From NCBI RefSeq assembly GCF_000471905.2, contig NW_006494789.1:1446808-1510807 (forward strand): DNA of 64,000 nt. Direction: 5' to 3'. The DNA comes from Amborella trichopoda. Lineage: Eukaryota; Streptophyta; Magnoliopsida; Amborellales; Amborellaceae. This document shows positions 36,761-48,500 of this stretch, in pieces (position 1 is the stretch's first letter; every line of letters begins with the position of its first letter). Position numbers and translations under genes: made by a program. The notes under the pieces were generated by a model that saw only the letters and a program-made list of their open reading frames with translations, was not told the origin of the DNA and did not search any database.

Positions 36761-39218
36761 GGGCTCGTTTGGGGCTAAATAAAACCATGTTTTGGATCTT
36801 AACATGGTTATGCGAAAACCTTGCTATTGAGGCATTATTGTTTGGATAGCTTGTAGATAATTACCCACATTATGGAAAATCGGTCATTTGGGTCATCTAT
36901 TTGGGTTCACATTATTTAGGACACATTTGGTAAGTATGAAATATTTTTGCGCAAAACATTTTCATGTGAAAAATTACGTTACACATATTTGGTATGCAAC
37001 AATACCTACAAAAAAATTTCACATTTTAAAAAATTTGAACAAAGTATTATAAAGATAAACTATCTAAAAAATTTTAGAGAGAAAAAAACTATCTCAACAT
37101 TTTTAAAGGAAAAAAAGTCTAAAACTTTAAATTTGATATAGTTTCTCCCTCAAAAAAATTGAAATTTCATATAGTTGAAAATTTATCTCTTAAAAATTTT
37201 TGAGATAGTTTCTATCTAAAATTTTTTCTGGTAGTTTCTCTTTCTAAAATTTGATATAGTTTCTCTCACCAAACTTTAAAATACTTTTCCTCTCTAAAAC
37301 TTAAAATTTGAGACAGTTTATTTCAAAAGTTTGAGATAGTTTCTTTTTCTAATTTTTTTAAAGTAATTTCTGTCTCATAGTTTCACTCTATAAAGTTTTA
37401 AGATACACTCTTTAAACTTGAAATTTGATATAATTTCTCTTTTTAAAATTTTTGAGATAGTTCTCTCTCTAAAAAATTTCAGGTTATTTTTCTTTCTAAA
37501 TTTTGATGCAGATTCTCTCTCTAACACTTAAAATTTGCGATAATTTTTCTCTCTAAAATTTTTGAGATAGTTATTTTGTAAAAAAAATTTAATTGGTTTG
37601 TCTCTCTAAAATTTGATATAGTTTATCTTTCTAAAGTTTTTAGATATTGTCTCTCTCTAAAGCTTAAATTTTGAGATAATTTCCCTTTAAAAAATCTGAG
37701 ATTGTTTCTCTCTCTAAAAATTTAGATATTATCTCTCTAAAATTTTAAAATACTTTCTCTCTCTAAAACTTACAATTTAAGATAGTTTCTCTCTCTATAA
37801 ATTTTAAGATAGTTTCTCTGTTTATAAATTTTTAGATAGTCTCTCTCTAAAATTTGATATAGTTTATATCTCTAAAATTTTAACATACTTTCTCTTTTTA
37901 AAACTTGAAATTTTGAGATAGTTTCTCTCACTAAATATTTTCAGATATTTCTCTCTCTAAAAAAATTCAGGTACTTTCTTTCTCTGAAATTTGATGTAAT
38001 TTCACTCTAAAAAAGTTTACAATACTTTATCCCAAAAACTTAAAATTATCTCTCTAAAAAATTTCATGTAATTTCTCTATTTAAATTTGATATAAGTTTC
38101 TGCCTCTAAAATTTTAAGATTTATTTTCTCTCTCTAAATTTTTAAGATTTATTTTCTCTCTCTAAAACTTGAAATTTAATATAGTGCCTCTCCAAAATTT
38201 TAATATATTTTCTCTCTCTAAAAATTTTGGGTAGGTTTTCTCTCTTAAAATTTGATATAGTTTTTCTTTTAAATTTTGAGATATTTTCTCTATCTAAAAC
38301 TTAAAATTTGAGATACTTTTTTTCTCTAAAAAATTTGAGATAGTTTCTCTCTCTAAAAAATTTCAAGTAATTTATCTCCCTAAAACTTTTTTTGTTACTC
38401 TCTCTAAAGTTTCATATACTTTCTCTCTTTAAAAATTCAAAATTGATATAGTTTTGCTTTCTAAAATTCTTGAAATAGTTTATTTTTAAAAAATTCAGGC
38501 AGTTTCTCTATTTAGAATTTGATATATTTTATCTCTCTAAAATTTTAAGATATTTTATTCATCTAAAATTTATAATTTGATACAATTTCTCTCTCTAAAA
38601 TTTTTGGGAAGGGTTCTCTCTCTAATTTTTTTACATAATTTATCTCTCTAAAATACGATATGGTTTATCTCTCTAAAATTTAAAGATAATTTCTCTTCTA
38701 AAACTTGAAATTTGATATAGTTTCACTTGCTAAAAATTTTGAGATAGTTTCTCTTTATAAAATTTTTTTAGTAGTTTCTCTCTAAAATTTGTTATAGTTT
38801 CTCTCTCTAACTAAAAATTTGATATAGTTTTTCTAAAATTTTAAGATATTTTCTCTAACTAAAATTTGATATAGTTTATCTTTTTAAAATTTTAAGATAC
38901 TTTCTCTCTTTAAAACCTAAAACTTGAGATGGTTTCTCTCTAATTTGTGTGGATGTTTTGGCATAATTAATTGTATTTCACAAAGTGGGTAGTTCTGGTG
39001 TGTGAAAATAGTATTGTAACAAGTTGTATTCCCTCTTTGATGCTCACACAAAACAATGTTTTGAATAACTCAATTTTTTTCTTCTGTATACCCATGTTTT
39101 GTTTCTCTCTCTTGGTTACAAAAAACATGATTATGATTCCAAAGAGTTTCCTAACGTGTTTTTTTGCAGGATAATATGGTTATTCAAAACCACGTTTTGT
39201 TTACCCGCAAACGACCCC
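36761..39218. mobile_element. Non-autonomous PIF/Harbinger-like element with a minisatellite core
   Basis: The left end reads GGGCTCGTTTGGGGCTAAA. The reverse complement of the right end reads GGGGTCGTTTGCGGGTAAAC, and the similarity continues for about 50 bases (ATAAAACCATGTTTTG against CAAAACGTGGTTTTG, then a shared AACCAT). TAA directly flanks both ends (36758-36760 and 39219-39221), the three-base TWA target duplication of PIF/Harbinger and Tourist elements. No transposase ORF is present, and most of the interior is a degenerate tandem repeat. Confidence 0.7.
37050..38950. repeat. Degenerate ~25 bp minisatellite, about 1.9 kb
   Basis: Some 70 or more variant units of the type GATAGTTTCTCTCTCTAAAA with an A/T-rich spacer (AATTT, TTTAA). 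It lies wholly within the 36761-39218 element. Units vary in the number of CT steps and in a GATATAG/AGATAG alternation. Confidence 0.88.
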
Positions 39219-41599
39219 TAAGTGTTAAAACACTCAAAATTCAATTTTTTTTCTTTTACATAATTTTTAGGCCGCTCCCAAAATTTTGATAATACCCCTA
39301 AGTATTCTACCTTAGGGCATAAGTTTTTTTGTTATGGGATAGGTTTTTATAGTTCTCCTATAACCTAGGAGATCTATGTTTCTCCTACCATCCATCCATC
39401 CAATTTTGATCAAGAGAGTCACTGACCGTTTGATCTTAGATTCAACATCTCAAAGCATTTTTTTTTTAGTTTTTTTATACAAATTGCACGAATATGAAAT
39501 TTGGCACATGCCATCTTCTTTTTGGGGCACACCTATAAAAAAAAAATTTAAAATAAATTTTCGAAAAAATATAATGATCAAAATATCTTTTGAAACTTTC
39601 AAAGGTATTTTAGTTATTTTATTTTATTAGAAATTTGTTTTTATATTTTTTTGCTAGTGCGAGTTAAATAGAGGATTGGATGCACAAATTTGATGTCAAA
39701 ATTCATAAAAATAAAATAAAAGATAAAATAATATAGAGACGTGATATTGTAACCTCCATTTAAAATAAACGGTTAGATAAGAGGAAATATATAAGTTTTA
39801 TATTGCAGGGGAAGCATAAAAAAGCTTGCCTTTTGTTATCACATATGACATAGGCTCGAAGAGTTCACAGCCCCAAAATTTGGTGATGCTTTGAGGTTCC
39901 ATTTTGTGCGAGGGAGTAAATGGATAATATACTCCCTAGAGAGCATGAAATCTTTGGGTTTTAACTTAATCGGATTTATAATCAATTTGTGGAAGATTTC
40001 ATGGAAACATGCACCGAAATTTCGGCCGACACTGAAATATTTCGAAGTTAATGTATCAAGGAGATTACCTGAAATTTCCTTGGATTTTCGGTGCAGTGTA
40101 TACACTCTGGTGGTTCACCTTTTTCTTTTTCTTTTTTTTCTTTTTCTTTTTCTTTTTTTTTGGCATTTTTTAGGTAGGTTTGGTGGTCCAACTTATCTAT
40201 GTTTAGCACATATGAAACCACATGTTTAGATTTGACCTGTGGAGGACCACGCCACATCCAGCAACAGTAAAAATGTACGTTTACTCTCAGGGCAAAGAAT
40301 ACACGGTGTCTTGTATAACTTTCCAAAATTTATATAAGGTGTCAATCAAGGTTTAAAGACACGGCCTGGTAAACTGGATTGCTCATCCGAAAAGCTAGCC
40401 CGGATTGGCCATCCGACCGAGTAAACCAGCCAACAAAAAAATTTAAAAAAATAGAAAACAAAAAAATTTAAAAAAATTTAAAACAAAAAAATTGAAAATA
40501 TTAAAAAATGAATGTATTAAAAAATGAAAGTGGGATCAGTTCCAAGTATTTAGGCAGAACTAGACTGGCCCTTTTGGTTTATGATCTGAAAGAGCCGGTT
40601 GTGCTCTGATTCACCATTGTTTTAGACACTGGTGTCCACCTTGCACTATAGAAGTAAGGCACACCTAAAAAATTCACCGAAAAAAGGTCATTTTGATGCC
40701 AAAATGCATTCTAGGTAATCATTCTGACCTCGAGATATATGAAAAAAAGATTTCAAGTCTTAAAAATAATACATCATGTAATTTATTATCTGAATTGTCC
40801 ATTTTCAATATTTTCTAGTGCTTGTAAAATTGCTAGATCTACACTAGTTTTAAAGCTTTAAATTTTATAATTACATATGAAAATAGATTTTCAGACCATC
40901 ATAGGGATTCTTGGCACTAAAACATCTTTCGGCATCTCTCATATTGTTGAGGGGGATTCTTTAAATGTAATTAAGTGGTGTACTGGAAGGTAAATATTAT
41001 GTGGAGAATGGTGGAAATTTTCAGAAAAGTAATGGATTTGTATAGAGACGAACAAGCTAAGCAAGGTGTGCAAGCCCAAGATTTATGTGTGGAATAACAT
41101 AAGGATTGGAAAGGGTTATTTGTGCTTTTACTATTTCTGTTGTATTGTTGTATTTGTAAATGATTTCAATTGTGTTCTATGCACTTGTATTGAATTTTTG
41201 AAGTAATAAAGGAAAGGAAATGTGGTTCTTGTAATATAAAAAGTTTGCATTCTAAACACTTAGATCTGACCATTGAAAAATTAAATGGTCTTTACGTAAT
41301 CTTAGGATACTATTTTTTTCATGTCTTTATGACATTTTTTATTTTTATTTTTATTTTTTTGAGGTTAGCCCCTACGATGAGGAGGTTACATTGGGCTAAA
41401 TTTGAGGTCCCAGTACTCCTAGATAGGATTTTGTTTGAAGGAGTAGATGGGTAATATGCTCCCTCTGGAGCATTTAAATGTTATAAATCTTTTGACTTCT
41501 AATATATTTTCATTGGAGTAAACTAGGATACAAGGTCCATTCCTAACTTGCTCATCAAAAATATATTTCTCAATATAAAATAACCTTGTTGATATGGGA

Positions 41600-41760
41600 C
41601 TTATGGCTAACCTCACTATGGGTATAACCCCTTATGGCTAGCCTCACTATGGGTATAACCCTAATAGGGTAGAATGACATATCAAGATCATGGAACAGAA
41701 TGGCAGGATTTATGTAACCAATCCCAATTAGTTGAAAAAAGATTTTAACAATGATAATGT
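41600..41760 (+). mobile_element. Non-LTR retroelement tail with tandem duplication
   Basis: CTTATGGCTAGCCTCACTATG with GGTATAACC is repeated in tandem (41601-41660). It is followed by GGATTTATGTAACCAATCCC and AATTAGTTG, the 3' end type shared by plant RTE LINEs and Au SINEs. Confidence 0.42.
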
Positions 41761-42557
41761 ATCTCTCTAACCTATATTTAATTGAAGTCTGAGTTTTTTT
41801 TCCCTTAGAAATTATACGGCCCCACCCAAAAAGGGCACCTCACCCTCTCTTTAATCCTTTTCGAAATCTGATTTCCCGTTCCTAGAAATGGGACTTCTTT
41901 AATGAAAGAAATTAGTAGCTTTACCTGTGTGCTCGATGGTTAAGAACTTCTGTTAAGAGGGCCATAGCACTATCTTTTTGCTTCTTTTTTTTTTTGACTA
42001 AATCCTAGTGCTTTTTCTATAATCAAGGTTTGAATCTTGGTTAATAAAAACAAAGGTCTTTAAATTTCCTTCTCATTCCCTCTCATTGATAAAGAGGGAT
42101 TTTCCTACGACGTGTTGATCATAAATGTCAATTATCTACAAAAAGGAAATTGCAGCATCACACTAAAGTGGGGCCAGTCTACTAAATTACTAATGCAAGG
42201 CCCAAGAAAAGTGCTTGGAAAACTATTAAAGTTAGATTCCTAATCGTCTTTCATGGATATAGGATGCCAAATGGCTCAAATCCCACACCTTTCAAGTCCA
42301 AAATAAAAGAGCACAAACCATGACTCAAGTGCTTATTCTAGTTTTTTCGCTCTTTTAAAGGAAAAGAGAGCTGGGGATGAGGCCTAGTTTTTCCCTTTTT
42401 TAAAAAAAAGGAAAAGACAGCTGGGAATAGTGGTTCGGGGTGGATGCCTCAACATAATGTCCCACCCTTTATTCCCATGTGAACATATCAAAAAAAAAAA
42501 AGCATGACAATAGGGATAGCATGGTCCGTGACTGGTCTGTGTTTAAAATTTGGCAAA

Positions 42558-42751
42558 GTATAGAATGAGACGTATAAGGTGGTCACATTAATCTTGACCA
42601 TTAAATGTAAAATTGGATGGCTATAATTATTCCATTGACCAAGTTCAAACTTTAAAAGAATTTTTCTTGAACTTTGTAACACATCCAAACAATCAAATTT
42701 CACATCGGATGGTTGCAAGTAATTGTGACCACCTTGTGTGTCATTATATAC
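42558..42751. mobile_element. MITE, family 3
   Basis: A copy of the element at 60486-60706 and 62437-62656. It begins GTATAGAATGAGAC and has the arm AAGGTGGTCACATTAATCTTG, whose inverse (AATTGTGACCACCTTG) lies at the other end. It ends TATAC or TATATAC. About 195 bases, non-coding. Confidence 0.75.
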
Positions 42752-43839
42752 AATCCTTTAAAATTTATACAAAAACAATAACAAGGATTAGCTACAATGA
42801 CTTGGTACAAGAATGGCACTACTTTTGAAATTTTGAGAATGCAGGGATCTCAAAAGAAGGGATGAAACTCATGGGTACTATTGTTTTGAGCTGCAGAAAA
42901 ATTCCAAAACTCCGGCAAATGAAGAAGACCTGTGCTATACCGAATAACCGCCCCATCTACTGAATATCAGCCCCCAAAAAACAAACTATCAAACAATGCA
43001 TTTTTCAACTGTCTCCATAAACTAAGTTCTCAAGAGCCAGGATTTCCAGATCGGGGGCTTGTCTAAATCATAGTTCAAATGTCACATGCTTGTCAACATG
43101 TTGTAGAAGTGCCCCAAACTTCTTACCTAGAAAATAAGGCTCCATACTTGGTTCTATATGAATAAACAAATAAACAAAGGGGGTAGTTTAGGAAGCTTAG
43201 TTCTTCATGTGGCTTCACATTACAGTCAAAAAATACTTAAGAAGGGAGGGTCCATCATCTTTTCAAAGATGTTGGGGGTTTAGGAGAACGACGAGACTGT
43301 CGAAAGAGAAATTGACAATTTCTTGTAATATCACTGCAGAATGATAGATGTGCCCACATTTATCCTACTACTATTCATCATCAAGGCCACGATCAGCTAA
43401 AAGCTACAACTGTAATGAAAATTAATTTATCCATAACATTAACGTAAAAAATAATTTCATTTTTTGCCCTATAAATAAATAACTTTAATGGCACTACATT
43501 TCACTTATATCCTATTTTATCAATAAATATATACCTCATTGCATTTATCTTCTCGAGCGCCATTCTTGATCTTGCTTAAAAGCATTCAGTCCTGTGCAGT
43601 TCTCAACAACCAATAACATGCTGGCACCTGTCATTCTCACCCCGATTCACCAACTGCACACCTCCATGTGTCAGTCATCTCCATGTGTCAATTGTAACCA
43701 TTGCCAAATGTCAACAATCAGAAACTGCCACATACCCATCATTGTCCACGAAACAGATGATCACCTGACTCGCCGACCACCACCCAATAGTGCACAGCCA
43801 TGTGTCATTCAATGTGCATCAATAGATGCCAGGTGGCAG

Positions 43840-44358
43840 TCACCCATTGCCCCTCCGGGCCCGCCTTCGCTTACCCAACAACTTGAGCATGTTATCAGTG
43901 ACATCAAGGGGTTCCTCATTGTCATCATCATCATCATCATTCTTGGTTTTATCAGATGTATGAGTTAGCCAACCCAAAGCCTCAATGGCTGCATCTCTCT
44001 CAGCAAGTTGTTTGTTCTTCTTTGGCTTGCCCACAAATTGCATTCCCTTAAATTCTACAAGAGCTCTAAACTCATTGGTTTTGAGGTGTTTGGTCTTGTA
44101 TCTTGGTGGGCTATGACCTGCTCTCATGAGTAGGGTTTGGAGTAAGCTTTTGGGGTTTGCACCATCTCTGGTTCGTGGGCCATCAGCGGGGGCCCTAATT
44201 TTCGTGGTCTCACGGCCGAAAACAAACCGGCCCTCACAATTATCGGATGATACGAGCTCTTGTATTGCACGCATCAAGTATTTGCCTGATTTGTGGATGT
44301 CCACGCTTGGATCCTCAAGCTGCAATTGGCCAAGACAGATTTCAGGAAGTGGAGACTC

Positions 44359-44404
<46 letters not shown>

Positions 44405-45482
44405 TACTACTACTACTACTACGTACTACTACGTACTACTACTACGTACGAACGAACGGAACGGAACGAAACGAAACGAACGAACGAACTACTACNNNNN
44501 NNNNNNNNNNNNNNNNNNNNNNNNNNNNNNNNNNNNNNNNNNNNNNNNNNNNNNNNNNNNNNNNNNNNNNNNNNNNNNNNNNNNNNNNNNNNNNNNNNNN
44601 NNNNNNNNNNNNNNNNNNNNNNNNNNNNNNNNNNNNNNNNNNNNNNNNNNNNNNNNNNNNNNNNNNNNNNNNNNNNNNNNNNNNNNNNNNNNNNNNNNNN
44701 NNNNNNNNNNNNNNNNNNNNNNNNNNNNNNNNNNNNNNNNNNNNNNNNNNNNNNNNNNNNNNNNNNNNNNNNNNNNNNNNNNNNNNNNNNNNNNNNNNNN
44801 NNNNNNNNNNNNNNNNNNNNNNNNNNNNNNNNNNNNNNNNNNNNNNNNNNNNNNNNNNNNNNNNNNNNNNNNNNNNNNNNNNNNNNNNNNNNNNNNNNNN
44901 NNNNNNNNNNNNNNNNNNNNNNNNNNNNNNNNNNNNNNNNNNNNNNNNNNNNNNNNNNNNNNNNNNNNNNNNNNNNNNNNNNNNNNNNNNNNNNNNNNNN
45001 NNNNNNNNNNNNNNNNNNNNNNNNNNNNNNNNNNNNNNNNNNNNNNNNNNNNNNNNNNNNNNNNNNNNNNNNNNNNNNNNNNNNNNNNNNNNNNNNNNNN
45101 NNNNNNNNNNNNNNNNNNNNNNNNNNNNNNNNNNNNNNNNNNNNNNNNNNNNNNNNNNNNNNNNNNNNNNNNNNNNNNNNNNNNNNNNNNNNNNNNNNNN
45201 NNNNNNNNNNNNNNNNNNNNNNNNNNNNNNNNNNNNNNNNNNNNNNNNNNNNNNNNNNNNNNNNNNNNNNNNNNNNNNNNNNNNNNNNNNNNNNNNNNNN
45301 NNNNNNNNNNNNNNNNNNNNNNNNNNNNNNNNNNNNNNNNNNNNNNNNNNNNNNNNNNNNNNNNNNNNNNNNNNNNNNNNNNNNNNNTAGTACGACTACT
45401 TACTGTAGTAATAGATACACACATACAGAGAGAGAGAGAGAGAGAGAGGTTCGTTCTTACGGTAGACGTACTGAATTAGTAT

Positions 45483-45525
<43 letters not shown>

Positions 45526-48500
45526 TGTTGACAGAAAAAATGCAACAAAGTATTCCATTTGAACTGCAATCACAGAGTCGAAATTCAGACATAATGTTGC
45601 AATGGTCAACACCATAAACAATGAAGCCCAAAACCCAAATCCTAATAGCAATCAGACTCAAAGGTCTCCTGAGAATATAATTTGTGAAAGTACGAATGAG
45701 AAAATATGGAATATGGAGAGAAACTCCACCACCAACTTACCGCATACAGTAGAACCTGCCCATCATCCATAGTTTTGAAGGACATCGACTTCTCTCTATG
45801 CTGCATATTAGATGGAATTCCAAACATTAAAAAAGTGAGCTTGGCTCTAAGAAGAGTGAGGATACATTAGCTAGCACACAGTTGCTTACCACAACAGACA
45901 CAATACCAGGAAATAGGCCAGAACAAATGATTGAGCGAACCAATGATTGATCATGGCTCAATTGATTACACGTGCTCAAGTCTCCTTCTAATAAGCCAGC
46001 ATCTTTGAGAATGTGGTTGAATTGCTTTCGAAGAGAATGGATAGCCTGGAATGTTTGAGCTGAGAGAAAATTCCTCCAGCAATATTCATAAGCCGAGCCT
46101 TCTCTCTCTGCGTCTTTCCACCCCTCATATGCACGGACAAGGGCCATATGGTCACTGTAGTCCTTTGCCGAGAATCTCGATTTTGCAGTCCCTGCTAGCT
46201 GTAACAGGAAACCCAGGGCCAAAAAGCTGGTGAATTTCCGTGATGCAAAATGCAAATTTCCAAGCTTTTCTAACAGCACCATTTTTAATTTATTGACAAC
46301 ATTTTCTGGGCTAAATTTCATATTTTAAAAGAGTATCTACTCACTGTGATTCAACTTTCAAGAAGAGCATTTACTAACTGTGGTTTAAATTGGGCCAAAT
46401 TTCAGGTTATAGTGGGCAACATAATTTTGTTTGTTATTGTTATTTCAATTTTTTAAAACAGCAGAAACCAAATGTCTGAAGCAAACCATTCTTCAAAATT
46501 TTACTCCTCAATAGTCAATAATACGCTTCTGAAAAGGAAAATCACGAGGTGAACCCACCCAAAATGTATATGACCGAGTTGAAGCCAACTAAATAGCAGT
46601 TACAAATTTATAAAGTAAAATCTAGGAAGTTCAAATTCGATGAGGCCAGTTAAATAGCAATTACAAAAACAAGATCTGAAAGTCGCTAATTCCATTAAGT
46701 TATTATGACAAAAGACCATACATCTTTCTTGTCCTGAGGTAGCAGAAATGGATCCCTAACACTCAAACCAGAAACCACCGTGAGAATGGGATCGAGGCAT
46801 CGAAATACAGCACCCATGACGAGCATCTTCCCAAGTTTTGGATCAACTGGAAGCATTGATAAATATCTCCCTGGACGGTTCAACAGCTCAGTTGGATACT
46901 TATGTTTAATTACACAGAAAACAGTTTGCCATCAGAATTTCAGTGATATCGAATGAAAATATATAGACTCACCAAGATTTGTTAGGTTCTCCTTCTCATC
47001 TAATGCACCAATTACTTTCAGAAATTCAACAGCATTTTGGACCTGCAAGGCATTCATAGAGTGGTATCACTTGACTGAGTATATGAAATGCTCATTTGTC
47101 TTAGTTTCTTACTTTTGATAGGTACACAAAAGGTAGCATATGTTTAGGAAAATCTCGAAGGCTTGAATGCAACCATCGAATTAACACTAAACCAGGGACC
47201 GAAAATTTTGTATGAACACGGAAAAACTCAGTCAACTCAACTTACCCACTTATGTTGTTTTTCAATAAACAAATCGCTTCTTCACTATGTATATTATTTT
47301 GATGTTGTTTTACTACACATGGCATTTACCAAGTGGTAGGTACTACCTATTACCAAAAATAAAACACGCAGAACACGCCCCAACCAGGAATTAAACATGC
47401 AATCTCATGGAAAAGTGCCACCAGTACTATCAAAGTACTCTTTAAGGGTTTTAGTAAAAGGATCTACTAATATAAAATATATACAATAGAAAATGACAAT
47501 ATCGGTCTTGGGCAATGGTTTTGGCAGAACTCAAGTAGGCCACAGAGTTCAAATTTTTCACCACAGCTCCAAACAAAGAGCCATGAGGTAAACACAAGAA
47601 AGTTTGTTGAAAGTATTCCTGGCTATATGTTTGAACATGGAAACAAAGCAACAAATCTCATGTTTTAAATTTTTTGGAGAGAAATTCTCAAGAGATTAAA
47701 ACAATATATGGAAAATTGTAATCATAAATTCAAACGATAGGAATAGAGGTTTCCGAAAGTGTCAAAATATCTTGCCAAAATGCTACTGCAACTCAATTCA
47801 CCATACGAAAGAGGACAGCACTATAACACAATGACTTGGATTAGAACAAGGTGCTTCGCTTATTTCGGAGTTAAAGATCACTTACAGCAAGAGGTTCAGG
47901 AGGCTGGAGAGCAGCTGACAAAAACTCCCCTATGGTCCCAAGTAGCAAACTTTTTATTTGCAAGCAAAGAGAATTCAAAGGAGTTCTGAGAAGTTCTGGA
48001 AGCTGATATTCCGCAAAAGCATCATATACACATCTTGGGTATAGATGGTAGCACTCTCCTGGCTGAACACGCCCAGCTCTACCCCTTCTCTGCAAGAAAA
48101 TGGCAGTTTGAAGTAAAACAAAGTTAATTCATTTTTTTTTTGAGAAAGTAAGGTAATTCATATATTATAGGACTGCAAATGGTTTGTTTACTGCTAAAAG
48201 TCGTATATTCATCCAATACATCTGGAAAAGTCAAGAATCTCTTAAATACGTTTATGTTTTATCCCATTGCAAGGGAGAGGAGATGGAAAGCAACCAACAA
48301 TGGCAGAGGTTGAAGTTATCAAGGTCTAAAAAAATATAGAAAAATTCAAACATAGCATTTGCTAAGAGTTGGCAAACTATATCTCTATTAAATCAAATGG
48401 AATTTTTTAATGTTTCTAGAGTCCGATATGAGTTCTAAAGATGACAATGAACAACAGAAAAATTATAAGGACCAATTATAAAGTTTTATGAAGAAGAGAT

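Larger units (their letters stand above)
34829..43839. other. Intergenic stretch between dehydrin and helicase
   Basis: Apart from the ABRE island it holds fragments of family 1 (about 35850-36233), the 2.46 kb TAA-flanked element (36761-39218), diverged repeats (40330-40930), a LINE/SINE tail with a small tandem duplication (41600-41760), and a family 3 MITE copy (42558-42751). No gene was recognised. Confidence 0.65.

Noticed and set aside
37050-38950. CRISPR-like array because of regular short repeats
   Set aside because: Units are degenerate, about 25 bases with no unique spacers, and the DNA is a plant nuclear genome.
43594-43968. 124-codon plus-strand ORF with many Cys and His
   Set aside because: It overlaps the helicase stop and 3' UTR on the other strand and shows no zinc-finger spacing or known family.
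44126-45523. Very long frames across the third gap
   Set aside because: They are open only because N is not read as a stop, and both ends are microsatellite or antisense helicase sequence.
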